Source of the DNA: Mactromeris polynyma
Taxonomy: Eukaryota; Mollusca; Bivalvia; Venerida; Mactridae
DNA length: 64,000 nt
Reading direction: 5' to 3'
NCBI GenBank assembly: GCA_032209605.1
Contig: JASFXZ010000003.1
Coordinates: forward strand, 33,506,762 to 33,570,761
Both the position numbers and the translations under genes were made by a program. Below are positions 22,701 to 37,700 of this stretch, piece by piece; the stretch's first letter is position 1; every line of letters begins with the position of its first letter. The notes below the pieces were generated by a model. The model ran no database searches. It was not told the DNA's origin and saw only the letters and a program-made list of their open reading frames with translations.

Positions 22701-25700
22701 ATTATTTCATAATTTCCCAAAAGACCACAAAATTCTGGACCGGACATGAAAAACCATATTCACTATAGTTTACATTAGAAATGAACAAAGTTAAATCCTG
22801 CACCATGAAGTTGACCTTTAATATGTGGGCATTGCAATGAAATTCTGGGCTGGACACGACTTTCTACATGGACGATAAACCATGAGTGTGGACCCTTTAG
22901 ATATGGGCACCACTGTTATATTGAACACATCATCATATTATGATGATCGTTTTTGGATCGTTATTATAAAATCCCACAATAGACAACACAATCCTGGGCT
23001 GGACATGCTTTTGACATGGACGGATGATCACATGATCAGGCGTAACGCTATATATTAAAACACTGAACTAAAATTTGGTTTAGCAACAAAACAATTACGA
23101 ACAAAATAATAATTTTCACAGAACTAGATTATATGCAAAATATACCATAGGGCTTAGATTAAAAATGACTTTTTGGTTTGGAAAATTGTGTGGGTAGGAA
23201 GGTCGTATTTTTTGTTTTTAAGGAAGAGGATTGATATGCTTATATGCCATGAATATAAGCCATAATTTACACAAGGGGCAATCCTAAATGAAATTTCTGT
23301 GGACAAATGTCAAAACAAATCTCTCAGGTCAAGGCATTTTTTCTGCGTAGGTTTCGTCTAGGCAAATCTTAATTTAGGCCAAGATAAAGTCATTATCATA
23401 ACCGAAATTTGGAATAAACATGTCTAAGCTTCAATTAGGCAATTCGATTAAGCAGTAATGGTCCTACATAATTGTATGGAATTAATTCGACATTTTGGCA
23501 AGATCAAATAACAATAACCAACCATTAAGCATTCAATATCAGTGATTACATAATAATTTAATTCCAACATATATATTTATGATTATTATAGTTGATAAGC
23601 TGTAATTTCAGATTACAAATATATATAATGCACTCACTCACACACTAAACACAAACTGTTCCCATCCAGAAACTAATGTTTAAAACCAGTCGCCACCAGG
23701 ACCCCATTAGTTCAGTTTTCTGAGAATTCCGGTTTCAAGAGACTTTTCAATTCAATGCATAGAAGGTGGTTCAGATATAAATGAAGTTGCAGTAAATATT
23801 AGACTTTTTAGCAAGTACAGAAACAAGATGACTAAAAACAAATGTTATCCTCGAACTTTACTTAAAGTTAATCATTCTAATTCACCACTTCAATTGATCA
23901 TACAGTATAGATAGTAACATCCTCGGTACCCAGGCTAATCATAACATACATGATACCATGGGCAAACTGACTGTAACAATCTAGTACTCGTGAATAATTA
24001 ATGAGGTGAAATGCAGCCGCTTGATTGGCCGCATGACACACACCTCATGCGATACGGAAATGGCCGAAGAGTTACTGATGAAATCGCGGTTCTGAGCGAT
24101 AGTTCTTCACAAAGGAGATTCCTTCTTTTTTGTTATCTCCCATTTCATTGGTCGAGAAATGCTAATGAATATATATGCTTTACGAAGTTTCGCTAGCCTA
24201 TTTGACCAGGGTATCATATATGTTATGAATATCCTGGGTACCTAGTATGAGATAGTTATTAATGAATCAAATCTGCGTCAATTGCATTTTAAATAAACTT
24301 TATTCTAATTAATGTTTACTATAATTCTAACATACCAGAATTTAGAAGTTTGTTTATCAGCTTTAAAGTCTATTACAATGCATGTACAACAAATGATCCA
24401 ACGATACAGTAATTGTAATGAAAAATAATAATGGTTGTCACTTTGTCACCACTTAGTGTCTTTCACACTGCTAAAACAACACACACAACAGGTAAATGAT
24501 TAATCTGTTTAGGAAGCATGAAATCTGTAATTCACAGCACATAAATTTGACCATGTAGTATACTAGTCAATACACACAACATTGGCAACGAGAACTTTGA
24601 CAAATTCTCAACATATACGCTATTCGGTTTTCAGATGTGAAATACTACAACAAAATATGTCGGTGCCAATGAAGTCATTCTGAATTCAGAGATTCTGTTA
24701 ATGGGTACACATATAGTTTTCACATTGAATAAAACAGAGAAAATAAATTCAGCGGCTTCTGGTATTCATAATTGACAGGGTTTTTACAATAACAGTGTAG
24801 TTACAATGTCAGTGACGTTCCTTTGATTCTACACTTTACGTCTCTAATCACAGTTGGAAAGCAAAAACATGCCTCCCACACAGACATCCAAGAAAACTAC
24901 AGTCCATAAATCATCAGACATTTTAGCAGGTACAAAGGTAAATACGCAAGGGAATAGGGGCACAAGGAATGGTCTGGCAGAATATAAAGGACAACTAAGT
25001 AGAATTAGTGAGGACAAACTGGGGGAGATTTAATGAATGGAATACATCAAAGGACAAGTCAAGACAGCTGGCAACAGCAGGAGAGATAACAGGAACACTA
25101 TATCAAGTGAAAGAATTGCACATGAGGAATTGGACATTTAACATACCAGTGCATGCTTGGTGTGTTAATGGCAAATGCCAAATGCTTGGTGTGTTAATGG
25201 CAAATGCCAAATGCTTGGTGTGTTTAATGGCAAACGTGTTTACAGTAAAACAGAATCAAAGAGGAAAACATTGAAATACACTTACTGATATAAGAAGAAA
25301 ATAAAACTGTGGTATGTAACGATAAAAATATATTTATAATATAACATACGGAGTAGAGTATTAAAAATACCCATATAATATTTTCAATTAGTCACTATAA
25401 ACTCACATGTTGGGCTCAAATGATTTTGGCATATTTAAGTTTGGCATTTTAGTTCATTGATAATTATAAATCAAGAAAATATATGCTGAAATATTTAGAT
25501 GCAAACCTTATCATACATATGGGGTATTTCATATATAATGCAACTGGCCTAGCTACGCTCCTGTAATGCACATGTGTAAATGTTTACGTATAATGCTAGT
25601 TTCTGTAAACGAAGAGGTATTAAGTACATGTCTTTGCTACATGCAATTTCGCCTTCCAAAAAAATCAGGAAAAACTTCGTGTTGTCATGCTCCCTATTCC

Positions 25701-28700
25701 CCAGACATTGGATCTTGTGAATGTTTCCTTTCTCCAAAACTAAAATAAGAACTTATCAGGCAGACGTTATGGTTCTAAACAAGCATTGGGGTCTGCCGTT
25801 TACTAGTGTATATTGGGTATGCCTGAAAATTAACGATGAAGTCTTTTGAAAACTGGATTAAAAAACTTGAAACTGCATACAGAACAAAGGGGCACAATAT
25901 CACAAATGTGTGAAGTGAAAGAAGCGAAACTTTCATAGAACTTTTTAAGATTTATGACACCAGTTGCAGTATAAATAAAACACCGCTGGTACAACCCAAA
26001 ACATTCTATGTAACTGTCATAATATTGTAAATGTTGCCCGATTATATATAGATATAATAAACATTTATACATAATATTAAAACTTAACAACATGTTAAAT
26101 AGGCAAGACAATAAATATCTCCATAGGGCACAGTTGCATCCACTTAACTAAATCAAGGGGCATAACAATGCTCTTACTACATAAATCCAATAGAAAAATC
26201 GATGTGTACAATTTAATGCAATCATTACAAAGTTCCAGTACATCAAACACTTTCTGTGATATGGGCGACCTAAAATTTAGTCAGCTGCATGATTAGTCTA
26301 AGTACCCGCTCACTTGCAAGTGGGGATAAAGGCACAACAAATGTGTCTACTTCTACTGGTACATGATAAATAAATGTGCTACTGATGAAATGGACATACA
26401 ATTTTGCTCTCAGCAGAACACAAAGCATACTTACAGTAGGATTAGGATTCTGCCCATCTGTGACTGGGAGTCTTACAGCTCCAGTCTTTTTTTTCCAAAC
26501 TTTAAATTTTGCTTTGCTTCTCCTGCAATTCAGTTCTTTTCGTTAAAACACTAGTTTCTTGTAATTAACGATTGTATAAATAGGATACAGAACTACCCCT
26601 TTGCCAGTCATTATTTTGTAGAAGGTGATGTAAAAAGCCACTACTTTCGTTTCAGTAACGCTTCAACCTTAATCTATCGGCAAGACTTTTGTTAAATGGA
26701 GTGCACTTAAGGTAGTCGGAATATAAGAATTTTTCACTGGTTTCCAGTATGGATAGAAATATACAGCTTGATGGTTACGAGGCACTGCAAGAAGGAAACT
26801 GGTACACAACTATGATGATTCGTCAAGCAATTTTGGTAAAGAATCAGCAACAACATTTTTTGCAAAACCCTAGATACAATAGGTATAAATTAATGATGAA
26901 GTTACTGACAAATAAATACTAAGTAAATACAAACAAACTAAACAAACCTGAGACAGCAGAAGAGTCCAACACCAGCCATAAAAACTAGAACCAAACATGC
27001 CATTACAATACCAACCACCTCTCCTGACTTCAGAGCTGTAAATATACAACTTAGTGAGAGTTTGGTGCTATACTTTGGTGCAAAACTGTTCCAACTATCG
27101 AGTTACAATTGTTTAGCACCAAGCCCTTGATATATAGATAACTAACACTATATTGTAAATATATCGCATTGTTTCACCGTAACACAATAATTATGTCTAT
27201 ATCCAGGAATGGAAAGAAAACAATGAACATGCAATGATGCAACCTCGTGTCACATAATGAATCTGTGTGAACGCAGCAACACACTAAAAAATAATACGGT
27301 CCCTGACGAACGTTAACAATGCCAAGTCATAAAACAAAACTGAGGGTACACGAATAAGACTGAGAATTACATACATGCATACCAATGGGTGAATTCCCAC
27401 ATAGCAAACTTTACCACTTATCCAATTTATTGCATGTGTTACTAAACATAGAAACAAATTTGCACTGTATATAGACGTTTATGGACAATATCTATGATCA
27501 TGTGACCTGGTGTGCCGAATATCGGATATTTGGCATACTTCTGGATGTGCCGTGCGCCGATATCTCGATATTGTTTAGCGCGGGAAACGTCGACGTTCAG
27601 AAACGAACAGACGGCCGACATTCAATTGGCTGATCCGCCTGTTGGGATTAAGACGTCGATGATTGTATTTAAAATTTGGCAAAATCTGTGGGATAGACAT
27701 TTTAAGAATTTCAAGCTACAATTTTAGACCTATATGTTTAGACATGTTGATTCTAACCCATTCCAAAGCATTATACAACTTGTTTACTTATATACCATTG
27801 TCTTGTTTTCTGTTACATTAAGCAACTCTTCGCCGGAGTCAAACATATGCAATAAAAATGTTATAAAAAGGGGCTGGTGTGCCTTCAGCCAATATCGCAC
27901 ACCAGCCCCGTATGATAACCTCTATAAATTTATCTGCAGCATATAGGACTTACCTTTGTGTTCAGGCGTACCATACATGATATCACTGTAAGGTACGTTA
28001 CAGCTGACTTCATTGCCTCCCTTGACCTTTACAGAATACCTCTCCTCAAGTTCATAAAGAACAATTCTACCCAAGTCTGCTACGACTTCTTTATCTGTTA
28101 AAACATGAAATGGGGACAATATAGTAGATTTCTTTATTCACAAAAGTCGAATTTTCAATTAAGTTCTAAAAGAAAGTTTAAATTTCTTGTGATAATTAAG
28201 TTAAAGGTAATGTTAAAATAACTGCTATTTGAATATATTGCAGTAGTACGAATGAAATATTTCGTAACATAATTCTCAAGGTAATTGTCTATTAATATAA
28301 ATAAATTGTGATTTCACAGGTTATTTTAAGTTCTTCCTAGTAATACACATCTGACCAAATATGAACATTTTGTCCAAAACAATACCAACAGCAATATAAT
28401 ACACAGACAGTTGCACACAAATGCATGCCTTTAAAGGCATAATTCATCAACAATACTCAACCAAGTAAACAACTTTAGTAACCACAATGCATGACATATT
28501 GTACGGAAAAGCACAGTAAGTATTTTTTGTCTGGAAATTTAAAATAAGTCTTAGTGTTCTCTTGCTTACCACAATTTACTGACAGTGTAATGTAACTCTA
28601 TGGTAGTTCTCTAAAGTGTTTTGTTTTACAGTTGAACACCTCTATCAAGTATTTCAATATGCCGTATCAACAATTCAAATTACATATATCACTAGTTTGA

Positions 28701-31700
28701 GTATGTGATATCTAGAAATCAGAACCAAAATGGTGACATCTGCTTTTCAATTTGGTAAATTCAAACTACTAAACTAATTAGACAGATTTTTGGAAAGAGC
28801 CATTCAATGCATCATAATACAGAACGTATATGAACAGAAGTAAACAAGAGGTGTTTGTAAAACATTATGCCCCCCTTTGACCTTGACCTTTGACCCCGTG
28901 ACCCCAAAAGCAATGGGGTTCCTCTGCTACCCAAGGTGAATGTGTGGACCAAGTTTGAAGATGACAGATCAAGGGGTTCTTGAGTTATTGATCGGAAATG
29001 GTTACGAACCGACGGACATACCGACCAAACGATTGACCAACCGACCGACATGTGCAAACCAATATGCCCTCTCTTCTTTGAAGGGGAGCATTATTAAACA
29101 AAGAAATTTAACAAACATGTGCTGTCAAAACTAAGCAGTGAATGCAAAACCAGTCTCTCATCATACAAATGGAGAAACAGATAAATCTGTCGTGGCGTCA
29201 CCTCATGAAACATACCATTGCATGTTCCAGTACTAACTTTACAGTAAGTTATAATGTAACTGCTTATATATGGTTCTCCAGACTGACACGGAAGTTTATC
29301 CCAGTTAACCACTAAAGTATCATCTTCAGATCCGGTGGTAACAACAACATTCTGTACAGCTTTTGTTGGACCTGGAATGAAAACAGTTCATCTTAACTAT
29401 TTCATAAGAGTTACTCATATAATTTTACTAAATTTAACAAGATTTACTAATATAATTTTATTCTATTTTACAAGATATACTCATATCATTATACAAGTTT
29501 AAACATATTTATTTTATAAAATTAACTAAAATTTACCACACTACCACTCCACACTTATCACTGAAATCAAGTTTCAGATATCACCATCAATTGAAGAAAC
29601 CATTAGTCGAGGGGACTTATTCACAAACATTTTAGGACTGAAACCCAAGATAGATTTTAAAATTGCAAATTTTATATGTACCAGTTTTTCTAAACTAATG
29701 AAATTAATGAGGCCCAGGAAACTTAAGACGCTTGAATCAAAGCTCAAAATTATTGTACACATGACGTAAAGTACTTACAAATGCCCTTAGTGTAAACACA
29801 GGTCTCCCACTGAAGTCCACTGCTCCCTGTATCGGTGATCAAACTTACACCAAATGATAATTCAGAAGATTCAACAGTAATATTTACTTCATGTGTATCT
29901 TTTGAGTAATTTTGCCATTCCATTACGCCACCATCCTTCAGCTGTAAAACAATAATACCTCAACATTGATACAGTTACACAGGATGAATTCCGTAGCATT
30001 TTGTATCGCATTATAGTACTAGATGTATTATAATAAAGGTTAGGGTCTGATGTTGCAGGCAACAATCAGAAACAATTCAACCTGATGAGCAAGGTCATTT
30101 TGGTATGGACTCCATACTAAGCAGCAATATTCTAAATGTGTATGTACCATGGTGTTGTAGGACTTGGTCTTGGTCTTCTCAGTTATGTTCTGGAGATTTC
30201 TACGCAAGAAACCAAGCACTCTATTGATGTGCTGTTTCAAGGCGAGATTGGCTTGTATATCTACTCCCAGATATTTAGTAGAGTCTTCTTCAGTTGGACA
30301 TACATGAATATAACGCTATCTGGGTTAAAGATAAAAAAGTGAAGACCCAAGGACTGAACGTACCTTTGATGTGGCTAAAAAGAGTAGACAATCTTAGGTG
30401 AGCGAAGGAAAGGCAACTTAACTGGAGGTGGGGAGAATGTATAACTGATGTTTAGTTTGCAAAAAATATGAAATGATCCAAATCTCCCTTAAGGGGTAGG
30501 AATGACAGCCTTTTAAAATCACAATGGTAGGAGAGTCATAATCTGGTGGTGGTGGGGGGAACAAAACCAATTAAAATTCTTTAACGTGTTGTTTGGCCCC
30601 TTCTTTTTCGATTGTCGTTCATATCCTTGGGGGTACTTACCTTGCAACCTCCATTCAATTCTGTACAGTAAAATACATTATAACCAATAGCATTAGCAGC
30701 TGGAGGATTCGACCATTGTAAATGCACTGTATGCTTTCCAGTATTGTTTGTTGTGTCTGTTCTCTCAACTTTCAATGTTGGTTGTACTATACCTGTTTTG
30801 AATTGAAAACATTTTATTAATACGAGGGTCCTGCAAAAAGTTCTGTCATTGGGTTCGGATTTCTTAAGTGCTACGTTTTATCAAAATTATTTTTATTACA
30901 AAACTTCAAAGTATTCCTCCTTTACCGAAACACATTTTTGTAAACTTTTTACCCAATCGCGAAAAGCAGATACATAGTCTTCTTTTGGTATCTGTTGGAG
31001 ACACTGATAAATGGCGCTGCCAAGAGAACTTCTGGACTTATATTTCTTTCCAGAAAGCATTTTCTTAAGCCTTGGAAATAAAAAAAAGTCATAAGGACTC
31101 AGGTCAGGTGAATAAGGCGGATGGTTTACAACTTCTACCTTTTCAGAAGCCAAAAAAGACTTAACAACCTCGCACTTGTGAGAGGAGGCGTTGTCGTGTA
31201 TAAAATGGACTCCTGACCATCCTTTGCTTGGACGTTTCTTATTGCAAAACTCTTTCACTTTCTTCAGTACAGAGTTATTGTAGAATCGCCCAGTTACTGT
31301 ATGACCAGATGGACAAGGCAATATATCTTTCACCGACAATCGCGCATTCTGTTCGACCACAACTTTTACAGCAGCGATGTTTGCCTTGGTTACAGAGGTC
31401 TTAGGCCTACCAGAATGGGTATCATCTTCGACAGATAATTTCCAAGCTTTAAAAGCTTTAACCCACCTAACAACTGTGCGCATCGAAATGGCATGAGGTC
31501 CATATATACCACACAATTCATCAAATATCTATATCAAGCTTAATGCGGCATTTAATATAGCTACGAATTTCAGTCTTTTCGTCCATTTTACAATGTGAAA
31601 AGTAAATTGGTCAGTGTATATGACTGCATGTATTTCAATTTGAAATAACTCGGTCATTTGAAAAGCAATTTGCACAAAATAAACGGATATCATTAGCTAT

Positions 31701-34700
31701 TGGACACACCATTCAAGTGCAATGAAACGTTTTAAAAAATACCTGGGATAAAACTACGGAAGCCCATTAGTGACAGAACTTTTTGCATAACCCTCGTACA
31801 CTCCAACTCGAACAGGAGACATGAGCAAAGCAATGATAAACATACACAAACTTACTTTTTAATGTCGAATGAACATTTCTACACGACATTTTGTATATGT
31901 GCTTTTTGCTACGTGTAGATCTTGATTCTCGGGTCAAATTTATCGGTTTAAATAACATGAATGCGGGTGGACACACACACTATTAGAGTCTTCCAATCAA
32001 CCAGATCATCTTTAAGTGGGAGCTACTGTACTGATTCTTTCGCATTATCATTTATTCATTTTATTTGTGCAATCTGTGGATTTATAACACGAAATAAACA
32101 AAATATTATGCCAGGTATCTACGCTATATTTGTTGAAAATTTCAGCACGTTCAGGCTCATATTGACCAAGATACGGTCATATTTATATGTGCACACGTAA
32201 AGTTTTGTTAAGTGTATATCAATATATACATGTATAAATAAATAACCATACGGCACAACAGCAAAAACAACCAAGTACTTTTCCATCTAAGAAATTATTA
32301 TTTGAGCACTGCTATGGAATTTACAACCTCTTCTGTAAGTGACGTCATTTCAAGAAAACGCCACATGTGATGACACTATTTGCAAGCAGAAAACAATATT
32401 TACTCCATATCATATGGAGTAAATATTGCTATAATATTGATACGGTCACTTTGTTTCATATTGCCATATGGGGCAAATATTGCTTACTGTCAGCACATAG
32501 TGACGTCACATGTGACGTTTTCTGGAAATGAGACTTAAAGAAGAGGTTGGAAATTGTACAGCGGCACTCATTAATGAAACTTATCAGGTTATACCATGTT
32601 CAACAAAAACGTTCAAAGAACCAATTGACCCTTCCTCAGATATTTGATTGACAGGCCGATTGGCCAATCAGATAACGGGATTTCGACACATCCCCAGCAG
32701 CTCGCTTACCTTAGACAAACCTTAGACAAACAGGAAGAGATTACCGCACGATACAAAATAAGGTTTAATAGATTTCTGATAATGATAGCGTATATTATGT
32801 TAATATGTGACAATGGTGAAAAGATGCAGCTACAGTTTGTGTATTTGGACAGCAGATATCCAGAGAGACTAGAAAAAATGAAATATTCATTTATATTGCC
32901 ATTACTGGGAGGAGGCAGACATTAGACATTAATGAAAATTATAGCCCTAAAAGATGAAGAAACACAATGTAACAACTTAAAATATTTTTTTTACATACAT
33001 ATGCAAGCAATAACATGCTGTTAAACAATTTTACACTGATTAGCTAAATTCTTGCTTAATTATGTCATTCGAATCAATAATTAGAAAGCGGTGAAAGTCT
33101 ATTTCGCCTAACTATCCCTTTTCATCTTCTGGTTTTAATAAGTTGCAATTTATATAAATGTTTGATATGATCAATATATCTGCGTGTTGAATGAACATTA
33201 TATCATTTTGATTAACTACAATATTTGATGTTTTCCAGCATTGAAGTAAGTATTTGGATATTTCATTTGCTTAGGGTGGACATTACATTTTAAATTAGTT
33301 ATTAAGGCCTTGTTCGTAAATCAATATTTTTCAGTCCATTTTGGGAAAAGACTAGATAAATTCGGAAAATTTGCGTCGTAAAATTTGCCAATTTGGGAAA
33401 ACTTTAATTGCTTCAACTCCAATTTTGGGAATTTTCATAATTAAACACACAATATGTCCACAAACATTTATGACACAAGGAACACTAATGGCATGAGTTA
33501 TTCAAAGAGCTTCAAAATACACCAGGTCACTCCACTAGACGATATTTGTAGGTGTTTCTGATTGGGAAAGAAACCATACATTTGGTTTTGAGAATGGGTC
33601 AGATAGTCTGATCCGTAGGAACTATAGAAAAAGGCCTGTCAGGTGATTTATTTGCTGATGTCTAATATTTGCTGAATGGTCAATAATGAAGCAAAACATA
33701 ATGAGCAAACATGGGCACTGGGCAATGCATGTTGTAGTATAGTATTGAATAATTAATATTTGTCTTACCATCTGTCCACTTTTCCACAGAAATGACAGAA
33801 GTTATGTTTGCCTCTCCAGCATCATTGATAGGTCTTATCGTCACCTGATAACTTTCCTTACAAAGCAAGTTCTTACAAAAGTACAAAGAATCTTCAGCAA
33901 CTATTTTGGAAGTGTTGTTGTTGAATGAAACTTCGAGTCCTTTCATTTGTCCATTCTCGTCTTTTTGAGCTATCGACTAAAATAACAAAATAATATGTTT
34001 TGTACTGTCTGTCTATGTTTCAAAATAAGTAAGCATGTAAGACCATACATTATAACATAACATACAGTGTAGAGTGGTAATATCAGCCATGTAATATTTT
34101 CGATAATTCCATAATGAAATAACAACTCATGTGTGTGGGACGTCACAACAAACATAGGCGCACTCCATTGATGTTGACATTTTCAAAAAATTATTTTGTA
34201 CGAAGTATAACATTTTATTTCATCGAAACTTAATGTCTTGTTAATTTAAATAAAATATGTGGTGTAATCATCTGAACTGATATTTTGTTGAACCTTACTT
34301 TTAGATGCGTCAGCTTTTGTTTACCAAAGACCGAAATACACACATAATATTTTGCTTGCATATAGGGGTTTAAGGTAATGTTTTGGCGAAAACCAAGCCG
34401 TTTCTGTTGCTATACAATAAATAGAACCTTACATTTGTGTTGATCTTTTATTGAATTTAATCAAATTCGTCAACTTAAACCGATTAAAACTTGACAAAGC
34501 CTCATTTATATCGTTTATAGAAGACTCATTTAATAAATTCCATTCATAATGACCACTCATATAAGAGCTTTTGTTTACCAAAGACCGAATTACACACCAC
34601 ATATTTTGCTAGCATATGCTTTGGCGAAAAACCAGCCGTGTCTGCTGTTATAGAAATAAAGTCATGTTTGAGAAACACGAACAATCGGTCAATGGCGCTA

Positions 34701-37700
34701 CCGGGAATCGATTCTAGGTCTATGGATTGCTGGTCCGTTATGCTAACCACTACACCACAGCGACCTGACGTCATTTTCATGTAAATTTATCATATATATA
34801 AATTTATGATTAAGGTAAACTACACTTTGGACGAAGTACGGGGCGAATTTTTACATAATAAGACTCGTTTAATATATTCAATTCATAATGACCTCTATTT
34901 ATTGGCAAACAGTGAAGTTTTATTAATACATACGATTATAAATAGATTGTACGTGAGCCAACATAGGACTTATGACCAGCAGAAACAATTTCCGACAATC
35001 ATACATACAATAAAAGTTCTTTGGTTAATAAAATCCAAATTCACTAATAGTTAATTTGTCATAATAGTTTTGTTTCAGGTACCTTTGTTTAATTCTGTGT
35101 TTGTTTTGTTTCGTAATTTATTGTTTTTTTATTGTATATAAAGTGTCATAGTTTTTGTTGAGGCTCACATGGAAGATTTGGTTGTCCCAAATGTGCAGCC
35201 TCTTGAAATAAAAACTTTATTATCATCAGTGTTATTATGGTGTGCAATCTTCTTTAAAATGAATATAATTATGTCCATCTAAACAATAATTGCATGGTCC
35301 TTTTCCATACAGCAAAGGCATGGTGCAGATGTAAACTATGTTGGTTTTCAAGCTACTCCTTTTTATAACCTTAACTGGTCAAATGAAGCATGAGCAAAGC
35401 AAAGTTTTGACAGTTTTCATGTAAGGAACGATTTCCACCGCTTGAATTTATTCCGGACTTTAATTATGACAAAGGAACATTCAATGCACAGAAATATATT
35501 TTTACCTCAGGCTCACAAAAAGAAATTAAGAGCCCTAAAACCACTCTCTTAGAATGTTTTATAATTTATTTAGTCTACAACAATTGTAAGTGGAGATATT
35601 ATCGCCTATATCAACCACTCTTGATGACCACTTCCTGGGCTACCAACCAGTATACAGAGTCATACCTAAATTATGAATTGAAAAGTGTACATTTTACTCT
35701 CAAGAGGAAGTTAGTATTCATGGCCTTCAGACCAGATGTCAATGCCGAAGGCCTTCATCACCTATCATGCCAGTCTCCCTTACTAGTATGATCATTAAAT
35801 TTAATGACAGGTTAATAGATTAGACTATACAATAATGATTTTAATGTAACTATAAATGACATAACAATGACATACCTGTAACATGAAACAGACTAGTCTC
35901 ATTTGGTCACTTCGGCAAACTTGAGGATTCCATGAATAACCTCCAAGAGCAACAGCTGGGCTGGCACTAGGAACTGTAGCGCAATTGTAAAATAATCATT
36001 TGTATGCAACCAAACAGGTAAAATATTTGTAAACTATTGTAAAGAACTGTTAGTTAGAGCATATCGAGGGTTCAGTGCAAGACTATACTAACCACTATAT
36101 AAATACATAGGAGTTAGGATAGTCTTGCGCTGAACCCTCTATATGACCCATTTTACCCTTGGTGGTTGTAAAGTACTAACAAGGCAACGTAATACAAGAA
36201 TATCAGTAGAACCAATCAATGCTCTCCGAAGTACGCACATAAGGAAAGGGCCATTAGTATGTGAAAAATCATCGAACCAGAATATACCGACAATATGTCT
36301 ATCCCCTCTTGGTAGGGAAGCTTCCCATTAAGTTTCATTGAAGTACGGTCAGTAGTTGCTGAGAAATAGCACGGACACGCATGTGACACGGACATACACA
36401 TGATGTTAACATACTTACACATGGACACATGAAGCGGTGGCTACTTGCTCCTTATAGGAGCATAAAAACCAGGAACGCTCACCCAATAGGCGACTATCTT
36501 TTGGCTGCAGACAATAATCTTACCATTCATTCCACGTTAACTTGTCGAATTAAGAAATAACAAAAGCTGAAACTGACCCATCTTGAAAACTTTTTTATTA
36601 TTTCAACCTGATTAAACATAGCTGCAACACAAAACATCTAAACTGTATGGACCAAAACAGGTTCTAAATTTTGTGACATAACATCACAAAGAACACACTA
36701 AATTTTGTGCCTTACATACGTTATATAAAAGAAACACAATTGTGAAATTCAAAAGAAGAAACAGGTTCTAAATTTTGGTACATAACATCACAAAGAACGC
36801 ACTAAATTTTGTGCCTTACATACGTTATATAAAAGAAATTGTGAAAGTCAAAAGCAGCATACATGTCTTGATTTTTCAGTTTACGAAAAGAGTAATGTAC
36901 ATATGTATGTCAAAATGGTTTATGAACAACTTTATCAAATACTTTTTCATTTATGCACAAAAAATTAACAATATAATGTGATTGACAAAAATTGACAATA
37001 ACATTTTTTCGAAGCACATAGTTTACAGTAAATTTTAAATAACACGTTTACTCAATGTGTTTATTATTGACTCAAACAACCAAGTATATGCTTTGATAGA
37101 AATGCATGATGTGTTACTTAGATGCCAACATGTGCCAATCTTATTTGATTGAAAAAAACTCCACATAAATGTAATGTATCTTATGCAATAAAGAACATGT
37201 AGGTATATATCATTAACAAACTTTATAAGAAGATTAATTTCTAAAAATCTGGTTTAAATGAGAATCCAAAAATCCAAAAGAACACTCCATATAGTTCAAT
37301 AACATTTATATAAAATAAAACGCGTGTATTCGATACAGTATCATACAAATTGATATAGAACATTTATATATATACAATGTAGAAGGTTCCTTATGAAAAC
37401 TAATTCTTAATTCTTTTTGAACACAGGGTCAGGTTTCTTCTTCCTCTCTCGGTACTCCTTTTGTCTTTCTCTCTGTGTTGTCACCATGTTTTGTGGAAAC
37501 TCAACAGCAGTCTAAAAAGTAGATACACTTCTATAATGTGACACATATGTGGTTTACATCTAGTGTAATGTTGTGAAGTAAAATAATAAATTTTCATAAG
37601 ATACATTATGATTAATGTAAGGTACATTTCATGCATTAATATGGTTTCTGACATCACTCATACCCTGGTCACATTTACCCTACGAGCTCCGTACGAGTAG

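Noticed and set aside
34690..34772. Possible tRNA gene on the minus strand
   Set aside because: A and B boxes are present but the arms pair poorly and the sequence continues into a SINE-type tail.
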